Positions 1-6,339 of a DNA stretch of 18,906 bases are shown here, in pieces. The stretch spans positions 1 through 18,906 of the forward strand of contig JAFAUA010000091.1 in assembly GCA_019243595.1 (NCBI GenBank), given 5' to 3'. The first letter of the stretch is position 1; each line of letters opens with the position of its first letter. The notes under the pieces were generated by a model, which saw only the letters and a list, made by a program, of their open reading frames with translations, had not been told where the DNA came from and did no database searches. The position numbers and the translations under genes are program-made. The stretch comes from Acidimicrobiia bacterium. Its GTDB lineage: Bacteria > Actinomycetota > Acidimicrobiia > Acidimicrobiales > AC-14.

Positions 1-178
1 GGCCCAGCGGGCTCAGCGTTGGCCCGGTCAACACGCGAGCGACGAAGCCATACGCAAGCGGGATCAAGATCCAGTGCTGCCCGGCCAGGAAGGCCGCGGT
101 CATCACAACAACGCCGGCCGCCACCAGCCGGGCCGAGACCTCGTTCACCGGATTGGGGAACTCGAAAAGTGACCGCAT
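1..178 (-). CDS. DUF4395 family membrane protein (3' end cut off by window edge)
   Basis: The visible N-terminal 59 residues begin MRSLFEFPNPVNEVSARLVA. The NPVNEVSARL stretch is characteristic of the DUF4395 family of small integral membrane proteins of unknown function, in which Asn-Pro-Val-Asn leads into hydrophobic helices. Here residues 19-33 form the first hydrophobic segment and residues 36-50 a second. The start is ATG at 178-176, supported by a good ribosome-binding site (GAAAGG, 6 nt upstream). The C-terminal half lies outside the window, so length and any Cys motif cannot be checked. In actinobacteria DUF4395 genes often neighbour thioredoxin-like or sulfurtransferase genes, but that side is not visible here. 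Family assignment is fairly sure; function is unknown. Confidence 0.8.
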   Translation of the reverse strand, partial: MRSLFEFPNPVNEVSARLVAAGVVVMTAAFLAGQHWILIPLAYGFVARVLTGPTLSPLG

Positions 179-224
179 CGGTCACCTTTCTACCCCATCC
201 CGGGCCCTATCGATCCGAACTGCG

Positions 225-791
225 CTAACTGACCGTCGTACTCGTGGCCTTGGGATTCCAGTGCTGGTGGATCTGGCCGAGCGTCGTCCGGTCCATGATG
301 TTGCGCGCCGCGGCGTTCCCGTTGGTGACGACGGCGTTGACCGCGACCGTGTCGCCGTTCTTCACGTTGCTGATGCCGTCCCGTCCGGCGTTGACCACCG
401 TGTTCTGGTCGACCGAGTAGGTCTTGGTGAACCCGTCGGCGCTTTTCAACGTGATCGAGCTCGAGCTCACCGATGTCACCTGGCCGACCTGCATGTCGAC
501 GGTGCGGTAACCGTTCGAGCCGTCGGGCGTAACGAACTCACCGTGAATGGCGCCCCCGGGACCGCCCATTCCCATCGGGCCGCCCATGCCGGGGCCCTTG
601 AATCGCGGGCCGCCGGGTCCATGGGGCCAGCGGGGGCCTTGTTGACCGGGAACCGTGGTCGACGGGGACGTTGTCGACGACCCGCCGCCCGTCTGGGCAA
701 CGGCGACACCGATGCCTCCCACGAGAAGGACGCCGGCGAGGACGGCGACGGCAGCCAGCCGCCGCTTGTGAGAACTAGTGGCCTGCTCCAT
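225..791 (-). CDS. Secreted or membrane-anchored DUF5666-like protein
   Basis: This 188-residue protein has basic residues at 8-11, a hydrophobic segment at about 12-31 and a plausible AVA|Q cleavage site after residue 32, so it is exported or held by an N-terminal anchor. A low-complexity Ser/Thr linker (about 35-48) and a Gly/Pro/Met-rich stretch (about 50-80, with GPGMGGPMGMGGPGG) follow. The C-terminal part (about 85-175) alternates short strands with VGQVTSVSSSSITLKSADG and NGDTVAVNAVV, the pattern of DUF5666-type small beta-barrel domains. No catalytic residues are evident. It lies 47 bp downstream of the Rpf-like gene on the same strand and could be co-transcribed with it. The start at 791 has only a weak ribosome-binding site. 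The DUF5666 link rests on pattern, and the function is unknown. Confidence 0.72.
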   Translation of the reverse strand: MEQATSSHKRRLAAVAVLAGVLLVGGIGVAVAQTGGGSSTTSPSTTVPGQQGPRWPHGPGGPRFKGPGMGGPMGMGGPGGAIHGEFVTPDGSNGYRTVDMQVGQVTSVSSSSITLKSADGFTKTYSVDQNTVVNAGRDGISNVKNGDTVAVNAVVTNGNAAARNIMDRTTLGQIHQHWNPKATSTTVS

Positions 792-838
792 GACTCAATG
801 ATCGGAGCCGAACCTTGGAAAGTCCGCAGAAAAGCTGC

Positions 839-1801
839 TCAGCGGCCACAAAGCGGAGCGGTAGTCCACTGGCTCCAGCCGCTGCGCTGCTGGAGGGCGA
901 CGGCCATGGCGTCCTGCACCCACGGCGGGGCGTCGCTGGCCGTGCCGGGCTGGCCAAGCGAGTGCCAGGTCGAGTCGAGGAACTGATAGGCGCCGCCGCC
1001 GGCCGCGCTGTAGTTGTCGCTCGACTCCATCTGCCGAATGCACGCGAACGTCCCACCAAGGGGCTGCCAGCCGGCCGGCATTGGAGGCCAGCCGGTGAAG
1101 GTCGGTGTCGGCGTCGATCGGTGAGAGGCGGCGGCCGCGAGGGCGGCGGCCTTGGACCGCGCCGCCGCCTCGGCGTCCCGGCGGGCCTGGTCGGCAGCGA
1201 CCAGCGTGGCCAGCTCGCCCTGGACCTTGCCGAGGAGTGCCTTCTCGTTGCTCTGCGCGGAGTTGAGGGCGGCCGTGCGCTTGTCGAGCTGACTGACGGC
1301 CGCGGCTCGCACGCCCGCAATCCGACGCAGGCTGGTCCGGCGCGCCGCCAGGTCCTGGCGGGCGGCCCGCATCTCGTCGAGGGCTTGCTGGTCCTGTCCG
1401 GCTGCGAGGGACGCGTACTGCTTGCGCACCGGGAGGTCGGACCCGTTGCCGGACGTCAGCGCCGACAGCAGCCCGGCCGACCCGCCGTGGACGTAGGCGT
1501 CGACCGCTTCGTCAGCCAGCCGTGACTGGGTCTGGTGCAGGTGGGTATCGGCGGCGTTGGCGGCGACCGTGGCCTGGGCGAGGGCGGCCTCTGTCGCGCC
1601 CAGCTGGTCCTTGGCCCGGCCGGTCTGCTTCGAGAGCTGGGTGACCTGGTTGGCGCCAGCGTCGAGCTGGGCGGCGATGCGGGACGCCTCGGCGCGCTTG
1701 TCCTCGATCGGACCGGCCGAGCCGGTTCCGACGGTTGCGCTGGTCGTTCCCACCAGCACGGCGAGGGCGAGACATGCCCTGACGAGGGTGCGTGTCGGCA
1801 T
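839..1801 (-). CDS. Secreted coiled-coil protein with C-terminal Rpf/transglycosylase-like domain (paralogue 1)
   Basis: This 320-residue protein is probably a cell-wall muralytic enzyme or a regulator of one. It has a signal peptide (about 1-30), a long Ala/Gln/Lys-rich coiled coil (about 32-215, resembling the N-terminal regions of PcsB/CwlO/RipA-type proteins), a Pro-rich linker (about 229-248) and a C-terminal domain (about 249-320). That domain matches the transglycosylase-like/resuscitation-promoting-factor pattern: Glu259 in CIRQMESSDNYSA is the likely catalytic acid, AYQFLDSTWH follows, and Cys254 and Cys318 are placed to form the domain disulfide. It is a clear paralogue of the protein at 17809-18684, sharing AVDAYVHGG, DLPVR, YASLAAG, LVAADQARRDA and GGGAYQFLDSTWH. 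It differs by carrying the Pro-rich linker. It has no Shine-Dalgarno sequence, and its promoter and leader resemble those of the paralogue. Confidence 0.88.
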   Translation of the reverse strand: MPTRTLVRACLALAVLVGTTSATVGTGSAGPIEDKRAEASRIAAQLDAGANQVTQLSKQTGRAKDQLGATEAALAQATVAANAADTHLHQTQSRLADEAVDAYVHGGSAGLLSALTSGNGSDLPVRKQYASLAAGQDQQALDEMRAARQDLAARRTSLRRIAGVRAAAVSQLDKRTAALNSAQSNEKALLGKVQGELATLVAADQARRDAEAAARSKAAALAAAASHRSTPTPTFTGWPPMPAGWQPLGGTFACIRQMESSDNYSAAGGGAYQFLDSTWHSLGQPGTASDAPPWVQDAMAVALQQRSGWSQWTTAPLCGR

Positions 1802-1882
1802 CTGCTGCGCGCGCCACCCACAGCAAGGAAGTGCGGGGAAGCGGAGCTGACCCTACCGAGCGTGGTCGGCCGCGGACAAACC
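1802..1882 (-). promoter_or_regulatory. Promoter and conserved leader of Rpf-like gene 1
   Basis: Reading the minus strand, a -35-like TTGTCC (1879-1874) is followed after 18 nt by a -10-like TAGGGT (1855-1850) and then 48 nt to the ATG at 1801. The leader contains TCCCCGCAC and a segment ending GGCGCGCG, both also found at matching places before the paralogue at 17809. No Shine-Dalgarno sequence is visible directly before the ATG. A weak hairpin (CCgCAC with GTGGG) can be drawn. This 115-bp intergenic stretch holds no other signal I recognise. The promoter is predicted from sequence only. Confidence 0.5.
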
Positions 1883-1916
1883 GGACAGGCGAGAAGGCCG
1901 GGCGCCGCCCGGAGGG

Positions 1917-3107
1917 TCAGCCCTCGGGCAGGACCTTCTCAGGTAGGGGATGCCGGTAGAGCTTGGCGGCGTTCTTGCTGCACATCATCCGCAGCTCATT
2001 GGGCGGGATGTGGCCCCAGTAGTGCTCGATGACGTCCTGGGTGTCGGGCCACGTGCCGTCGCCGTGGGGGTAGTCGACCTCGACCATGATGTTCTCGACG
2101 CCGATGGTGTGGCGGGTCTCGATCGTCGACGGGTCGTCGATCGTGCAGAACCAGAAGTTGCGGCGCAGGACGTCGGCGGGCCGGACGTCCCAGCCCATGC
2201 CGTAGCCCGAGCGGTCGATGATGTTGTCGAGGCGGTCGATGAGCATGGCCACCCAGCCAATGCCCCCTTCGGACATGGCGATCTTCAGGTCGGGGTACTG
2301 CACCGCCCAGCCCGACCACAGCCACTCGGCGCACGCCGTGAGCGACATCTGGCCGAACAGCGTTGCGCCCAGTTGCACGGCGGGGGAGAACTTCGGGAAG
2401 TCGACCATGCCCGACGACCCGACGTGCAGGCTGATCACGGTCTCGGTCTCCGCGCACGCGGCGATGATCGGCTCCCAGTAGCGGTCGAAGATCGAGGGCA
2501 TGTCGAGGCGGTGCGGGCGCTCGGGGAGCGTCACCGACCGGAACCCACGCTCGGCGTTGCGCCGGATCTCCTCGGCGCCGATCTCGGGATCGGAGAGCCA
2601 GGTGATGCCCATCGGGATGATGCGCTCGGGGTATGGCGAGTACCACTCCTCGAACAGCCAGTCGTTCCACGCCCGCGTGACGGCGAGGCCCAGCTCGGGG
2701 TCGGAGCACTGGCTGAACACGCGGCCGCAGAAGCCGGTGATCATCGACGGGAAGTTCAGCGACGCCCACACGCCGTTGAGGTCCATGTCGTGGATGCGCG
2801 CCTCGATGTCCCAGCAGCCGCGCCGCATCTGGTCGAAGCGGAAGGGCTCGATCTTCACCGTCTCGGGACGGCGGCCGGCGACCGCGTTCATGCCGACCTG
2901 GCTGTAGACCTCGCCGTCGAACTCCCAGACCTCGTGGCCCCACTCGTTGTTGACGATCTTGGGCGCCTTGTCCTGCAGGTGCGACCGGAGACGGCCCTCG
3001 AACATGTCGGCTGGCTCGACCAGGTGGTCGTCGACGGAGATCACCGTGTAGCGGACCTCCCTCGGCTCGGGCTCTGGCAGAAAGAGGTCCTCTTCGATCG
3101 TCGCCAT
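1917..3107 (-). CDS. Amidohydrolase family protein (TIM-barrel, PF04909 type)
   Basis: This 396-residue protein resembles the COG2159 metal-dependent hydrolases/decarboxylases. Near the N-terminus, SVDDHLVEP puts Asp26 and His28 in the place of the family's first metal-binding motif. SLHVGSSG supplies the next His, and VEVDYPHGDGTWPDT near the C-terminus contains the conserved Asp. Length and motif order fit a complete enzyme. The family includes ring-cleavage decarboxylases and cyclic amide or ester hydrolases, so the substrate cannot be named. I start it at ATG 3107 rather than at upstream in-frame codons, because the protein aligns from MATIEED onward and a -10-like TACGCT lies 8 nt upstream, as for a leaderless mRNA. 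It diverges from the fadD17-like gene 113 bp away, which suggests a shared catabolic role (inference). Confidence 0.85.
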   Translation of the reverse strand: MATIEEDLFLPEPEPREVRYTVISVDDHLVEPADMFEGRLRSHLQDKAPKIVNNEWGHEVWEFDGEVYSQVGMNAVAGRRPETVKIEPFRFDQMRRGCWDIEARIHDMDLNGVWASLNFPSMITGFCGRVFSQCSDPELGLAVTRAWNDWLFEEWYSPYPERIIPMGITWLSDPEIGAEEIRRNAERGFRSVTLPERPHRLDMPSIFDRYWEPIIAACAETETVISLHVGSSGMVDFPKFSPAVQLGATLFGQMSLTACAEWLWSGWAVQYPDLKIAMSEGGIGWVAMLIDRLDNIIDRSGYGMGWDVRPADVLRRNFWFCTIDDPSTIETRHTIGVENIMVEVDYPHGDGTWPDTQDVIEHYWGHIPPNELRMMCSKNAAKLYRHPLPEKVLPEG

Positions 3108-3121
3108 GCTCTTCGAGCGTA
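3108..3121 (-). promoter_or_regulatory. Putative leaderless -10 box of the amidohydrolase gene
   Basis: On the minus strand TACGCT (3121-3116) fits TANNNT and ends 8 nt before the ATG, so transcription would begin at or next to the start codon. There is no convincing Shine-Dalgarno sequence. This is a prediction from sequence; spacing and consensus match several other genes in this window. Confidence 0.5.
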
Positions 3122-3208
3122 ATTGTGCCGCCTCCGGCGACGCTGATTTCACTGAGCGACCGGCGTGCGAGCTGCGCTCGCCGCCGCTTGCTCGTCGCGT
3201 CATTTTGC

Positions 3209-3220
3209 TACACCGGGCTC
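3209..3220 (+). promoter_or_regulatory. Putative leaderless -10 box of the fadD17-like gene
   Basis: TACACC (3209-3214) lies 6 nt before the GTG at 3221, inside a short AT-richer patch. It departs from TANNNT at the last base. No ribosome-binding site is visible, so leaderless initiation is the simplest reading, with low certainty. Confidence 0.35.
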
Positions 3221-4873
3221 GTGGAGACCGTTGCCGAGTTGCTGCTGGCACGCGCCGACGACGATCACCCGGGTCTGCTGTTCGGGAACGACAGCTGGTC
3301 GTGGGCCGAGGTCGTCGCCCAGAGCGCCGGGCGCGCCGCGCTCGCTCGTGAGCTTCGGCGCCCCGGCCCGTTTCACGTCGGCGTCCTGCTCGAGAACGGC
3401 CCCGAGTATCTGTTCTGGCTCGGGGCCGCGGCGCTGTCCGGCGCCACGGTCGTCGGCATCAACCCGACCCGCCGCGGCGCCGAGCTGGCCCGCGACGTCC
3501 GCCACACGGACTGCCAGCTCATCGTCACCGACGACGCCGGCCGCAAAACGCTGGCCGGCCTCGACACCGGCGTCGACGACGACCGCATCCTCGTCATCGA
3601 CAGCGACTCTCGAGGAAATATTGGTCGAAATTCGACCCCTATTTCCTCGGAACTGCCGGAGACGCTGCCGGACCCTGCGGATCTGATCGTGCTGCTCTTC
3701 ACGTCGGGGTCGACCGGGGCGCCGAAGGCGGTGAAGTGCACGCAGCGGAGGCTGGCAGCGATCGGCGAGCGGGCGTCGCAGCTGTATGCCTTCCGGCGGG
3801 ACGACGTCTGCTACTGCTCCATGCCGATGTTCCACGGCAACGCGGTGATGGCGGTGTGGGCACCTGCGTTGGTGGTCGGCGCCACGTTCGCCACGAGGCC
3901 CAAGTTCTCGGCGTCTGGCTTCCTGCCCGACGTCCGCAAGTTCGGCGCCACCTACTTCAACTACGTCGGCAAGAGCCTCGCCTACATCCTGGCCACGCCC
4001 GAGCAGCCCGACGACGCCGACAACACCCTCGAGCGTGGCTTCGGCACCGAGGCGTCCGAGCGCGACATCGCTGAGTTCCAGCGCCGCTTCGGATGCCGAG
4101 TCGTCGAGGGCTACGGGTCCAGCGAGGGCGGCGCCATCGTCACCCGCGTTCCCGACATGCCATCGGGCTCGCTCGGCCGTCCGTCCAACGACCAGACGGT
4201 CGTGGTCAACCCGGAAACCGGCGAGGAATGTCCCTCTGCGCGCTTCGACGAGCACGGGCGACTGCTGAACCCCGAAGCGATCGGCGAGATCGTCAACAAG
4301 ACGGGCGCCGCGGGGTTCGAGGGCTACTACAACAACCCCGAGGCCGAGGAGGCGCGCACCCGCAAGGGCTGGTACTGGTCGGGCGACCTCGGCTACCGGG
4401 ACGGGGACGGCTTCTTCTACTTCGCCGGACGGTCGAGCGACTGGCTGCGCGTCGACTCGGAGAACTTCGCGGCTGCGCCGGTCGAACGCATCCTTTTCCG
4501 CCATCCCGACGTCGTCATGGTCGCCGTGTACGCCGTCCCCGACGCGCGAGGCGGCGACCAGGTGATGGCTGCTCTGGAGCTGCGGGAGGGGGTGACGTTC
4601 GATCCCGAGGCCTTCGCCGCCTTCCTCAACTCCCAAGCCGACCTCGGCACCAAGTGGGCGCCTCGCTTCGTGCGCATCCTCGAGCAGATGCCGCTGACCG
4701 GGACCAACAAGGTTCTGAAGGGTCCGCTGCAACACGAGGGCTGGGACGAGGCGTCCGACGTGTGGTGGCGTCCGGGGCGCGACTTGACCTACCTCCGGCT
4801 CGACGACGACGACCGCAAGCGGCTCGCCGAAGAGTTGGAAGCGCACGGCCGCTCCTACCATCGAACCTCGTGA
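3221..4873 (+). CDS. fadD17: FadD17-like fatty-acid/acyl-CoA synthetase (AMP-forming)
   Basis: This 550-residue adenylate-forming enzyme should activate a carboxylic acid as acyl-AMP and then as acyl-CoA. The phosphate-binding loop LLFTSGSTGAPKAVK lies at about 157-171, MPMFHGNAV after it, then GYGSSEGG, GYYNNPEA (about 367), YWSGDLGYRD (about 384) and GRSSDWLRVDSEN. The C-terminal TGTNKVLKG keeps the A10 catalytic Lys. The PKAVKC, KFSAS..LPDVRK.GATY.NYVGK and EGYYN wording follows mycobacterial FadD17 closely, from memory. GTG 3221 is chosen because homology begins at ETVAELLLARADD; an ATG at 3125 would add 32 unlikely residues and run into the divergent promoter. Its end overlaps the HAD gene by 4 bp (GTGA), so the two are translationally coupled. 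A 39-bp palindrome is embedded in frame at 3611-3649. Confidence 0.9.
   Translation: METVAELLLARADDDHPGLLFGNDSWSWAEVVAQSAGRAALARELRRPGPFHVGVLLENGPEYLFWLGAAALSGATVVGINPTRRGAELARDVRHTDCQLIVTDDAGRKTLAGLDTGVDDDRILVIDSDSRGNIGRNSTPISSELPETLPDPADLIVLLFTSGSTGAPKAVKCTQRRLAAIGERASQLYAFRRDDVCYCSMPMFHGNAVMAVWAPALVVGATFATRPKFSASGFLPDVRKFGATYFNYVGKSLAYILATPEQPDDADNTLERGFGTEASERDIAEFQRRFGCRVVEGYGSSEGGAIVTRVPDMPSGSLGRPSNDQTVVVNPETGEECPSARFDEHGRLLNPEAIGEIVNKTGAAGFEGYYNNPEAEEARTRKGWYWSGDLGYRDGDGFFYFAGRSSDWLRVDSENFAAAPVERILFRHPDVVMVAVYAVPDARGGDQVMAALELREGVTFDPEAFAAFLNSQADLGTKWAPRFVRILEQMPLTGTNKVLKGPLQHEGWDEASDVWWRPGRDLTYLRLDDDDRKRLAEELEAHGRSYHRTS
3611..3649. repeat. 39-bp palindromic element inside the fadD17-like gene
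   Basis: Outer arms CGAGGAAATA (3611-3620) and TATTTCCTCG (3640-3649) pair perfectly over 10 bp. Inner arms GGTCGAA (3623-3629) and TTCGACC (3631-3637) pair over 7 bp around a single A, with a 2x2 internal loop between the two stems. The element is clearly more AT-rich than the surrounding coding DNA. Being 39 bp long it keeps the reading frame, encoding roughly residues 131-143, in the variable stretch just before the phosphate-binding loop. It could be a REP/MITE-like insertion, or an RNA hairpin in the mRNA. Confidence 0.75.
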
Positions 4874-5520
4874 GCACCTCCGCCCCCATCGAGGCGGTTC
4901 TCTTCGATTTCGGTGGCGTGTTCACCGAGTCGCCGTTCCTGGCTGCCCACGAGGCGGGTGAGGAGCTGGGCATCGATGTCGACGTGGCCTTCGATCTCTG
5001 CTTCGGCACGTACCACGACGACGGCGACCACCCCTGGCACCGCCTCGAGCGCGGCGAGATGACTCTCGAAGATGCCCGGCGGACGCTGAAGCAAATGGCG
5101 GCCGAGCGAGGCTTCGACGTCGACCCCGTCGAGTTTCTCTTCCGGCTGGCGCGTGATGACGAACAGCGTGAGCCGATCGTGCAGCGGGCGCTGGCCATCA
5201 AGGCGACCGGGATGCGCACGGCGTGCGTAACCAACAACATCCTCGAGTTCGGCGACGGCTGGAAATCGCTCGTCCCCGTCGACGAGTTGTTCGACGCCGT
5301 GATCGACTCGTGTGAGACCGGGGTGCGCAAGCCCGACCCGCGGATCTACCGGCTCGCCCTCGACGCCGTCGATGTCGACGCCGAGGCCGCCGTGTTCCTC
5401 GACGACCACCCCGCGAACGTCGCCGCCGCCGAGGCCATGGGCATGCGCGGCATCGTCGTCGGACGGGACCGCCTGGCCGCCTTCGACCAGCTAGAGCAGC
5501 TCCTTGCCCGGACCGAATAG
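4870..5520 (+). CDS. HAD-superfamily hydrolase (subfamily IA)
   Basis: This 216-residue protein has the HAD motifs in order: VLFDFGGVFTE (nucleophile Asp13; the second motif I Asp is replaced by Gly, as in many 'DFGG' HADs), ACVTNN (motif II Thr), ETGVRKPDPRIY (motif III Lys) and VFLDDHPANV (motif IV Asp-Asp). A helical cap sits between motifs I and II. The layout resembles the HAD domains found in ACAD10/ACAD11-type proteins and the epoxide hydrolase N-terminal domain, which fits a neighbouring acyl-CoA ligase, but the substrate is unknown. The start is GTG 4870, overlapping the fadD17-like stop codon by 4 bp (GTGA). The open frame extends far upstream but there it is only a shadow of the ligase gene. 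Confidence 0.88.
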   Translation: MSTSAPIEAVLFDFGGVFTESPFLAAHEAGEELGIDVDVAFDLCFGTYHDDGDHPWHRLERGEMTLEDARRTLKQMAAERGFDVDPVEFLFRLARDDEQREPIVQRALAIKATGMRTACVTNNILEFGDGWKSLVPVDELFDAVIDSCETGVRKPDPRIYRLALDAVDVDAEAAVFLDDHPANVAAAEAMGMRGIVVGRDRLAAFDQLEQLLARTE

Positions 5521-5535
5521 GTGTTCGATCGGCGG

Positions 5536-5547
5536 TAGCCTGGGCGT
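5536..5547 (+). promoter_or_regulatory. Putative leaderless -10 box of the AlkB-like gene
   Basis: TAGCCT (5536-5541) fits TANNNT and ends 6 nt before the GTG start at 5548. It lies in the 27-bp gap after the HAD gene, so the AlkB-like gene may have its own promoter as well as read-through transcription. Sequence-based prediction only. Confidence 0.45.
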
Positions 5548-6174
5548 GTGTCCTGGCAGCCGTCGCTCCTCGATGAAGCCCTTGAGCCGGCGGTCGACGA
5601 GACGTTCTCGTCGCTGGAGCGGATCGACCTCGATCCCGAGTCGTGGGTCGACTATGCACCCGGCTGGGTGAGCGGCGCCGACGAACTGTTCGCCGAACTG
5701 CTGACGTCGGTCAAGTGGGGTCAGCGAACGCGCAGGATGTTCGACAAGCAGGTGATCGAGCCCCGGCTGACGTCGTCGTGGCGGGCGGCCAAGGGCACGC
5801 CGCTCGAGCCGCCGGTGCTCGAGGACATGCGCCGACTGTTGTCGCATCGCTACGGCGTCGAGCTCGACAGCATGGGCATGAACCTCTACCGGGACGGCCG
5901 AGACAGCGTCGCCTGGCACGGCGACCGCATCGCCAGGGCGATTGAGAAGCCGATCGTCGCCCTCGTGTCGCTCGGCCACCCGCGCAAGTTCCTGCTGCGG
6001 CCGAAGGGCGGCGGAAAGTCGCGGCCGTTCGAGCTGGGCCGGGGCGACCTGCTCGTCACCGGCGGTCGCACCCAGCGGACGTGGGACCACAGCGTCCCCA
6101 AGGTCGCCCACACCGCCGGCCCGCGCCTCAGCCTCGCCTTCCGCCACGGCATGTCAGCGAAGGTCTACGACTGA
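5548..6174 (+). CDS. AlkB-like Fe(II)/2-oxoglutarate-dependent dioxygenase
   Basis: This 208-residue protein belongs to the AlkB group, which oxidatively removes alkyl groups from nucleic-acid bases (or, in some members, other substrates). The iron ligands are visible: His124 and Asp126 in AWHGDR and His181 in WDHSVPK. Arg193 and Arg199 in RLSLAFR are in the position that binds 2-oxoglutarate. MGMNLYRDGRDSVAWHGD resembles the Asn-x-Tyr strand of the family, and the overall pattern is closer to ALKBH2/3-like bacterial proteins than to E. coli AlkB. Start GTG 5548 gives the natural MSWQPSLL beginning. It converges on the oxidoreductase gene, with a structured inverted repeat between them. Repair versus another substrate cannot be decided here. 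Confidence 0.88.
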   Translation: MSWQPSLLDEALEPAVDETFSSLERIDLDPESWVDYAPGWVSGADELFAELLTSVKWGQRTRRMFDKQVIEPRLTSSWRAAKGTPLEPPVLEDMRRLLSHRYGVELDSMGMNLYRDGRDSVAWHGDRIARAIEKPIVALVSLGHPRKFLLRPKGGGKSRPFELGRGDLLVTGGRTQRTWDHSVPKVAHTAGPRLSLAFRHGMSAKVYD

Positions 6175-6241
6175 CCAACTGATTCGCCGTCCCGCCCGCC
6201 GAACACCCGCATGGCGCGACCCGCCCGGCGTCTGCGCGCCA

Positions 6242-6314
6242 AAACGCCTCCAATCCTGAATTTCGGCCTGGGAAACCACTCAAATGCCTCACGCACCCAA
6301 CATTGGAGGCGTTT
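6242..6314. repeat. 13-bp inverted repeat between convergent genes
   Basis: AAACGCCTCCAAT (6242-6254) and ATTGGAGGCGTTT (6302-6314) are perfect reverse complements separated by 47 nt. Within the spacer AAATGCCTC (6282-6290) can pair with the same right arm (GAGGCGTTT, 6306-6314) through one G-T wobble, so two hairpins compete. The spacer also contains GAATTTCGGCC, which on the other strand resembles the core of the palindrome at 3611-3649. The 165-bp gap between the AlkB-like and Gfo/Idh genes holds nothing else I recognise. It may act as a bidirectional transcription barrier or be a repeat-family remnant. Confidence 0.65.
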
Positions 6315-6339
6315 GCGGTCCGGGCGGTCCGGGGCCGGC

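Noticed and set aside
1802..1849. Cyclic-di-AMP (ydaO-type) riboswitch, which often precedes actinobacterial rpf genes
   Set aside because: The predicted leader is only about 48 nt, far shorter than that riboswitch, and its conserved elements are not visible.
1950..3122. 390-codon plus-strand open frame opposite the amidohydrolase
   Set aside because: Composition is Val/Asp/Arg/His-biased shadow sequence with no domain signature; the minus strand has clear metal-binding motifs.
3611..3649. Palindrome disrupting the fadD17-like gene (pseudogene)
   Set aside because: The element is 39 bp, and the frame and all downstream motifs including the A10 Lys remain intact.
3200..4861. Long antisense open frame (553 codons) opposite the fadD17-like gene
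   Set aside because: The plus-strand frame encodes a recognisable complete ligase; the antisense frame is open only because of GC-rich codon bias and has no family motif or start context.
4093..4869. Apparent N-terminal extension of the HAD hydrolase
   Set aside because: It is an out-of-frame shadow of the ligase gene; the GTGA overlap at 4870 gives the natural start.
6242..6314. Simple intrinsic terminator
   Set aside because: The 47-nt loop and only three terminal T residues do not fit a standard terminator; kept as an inverted repeat instead.
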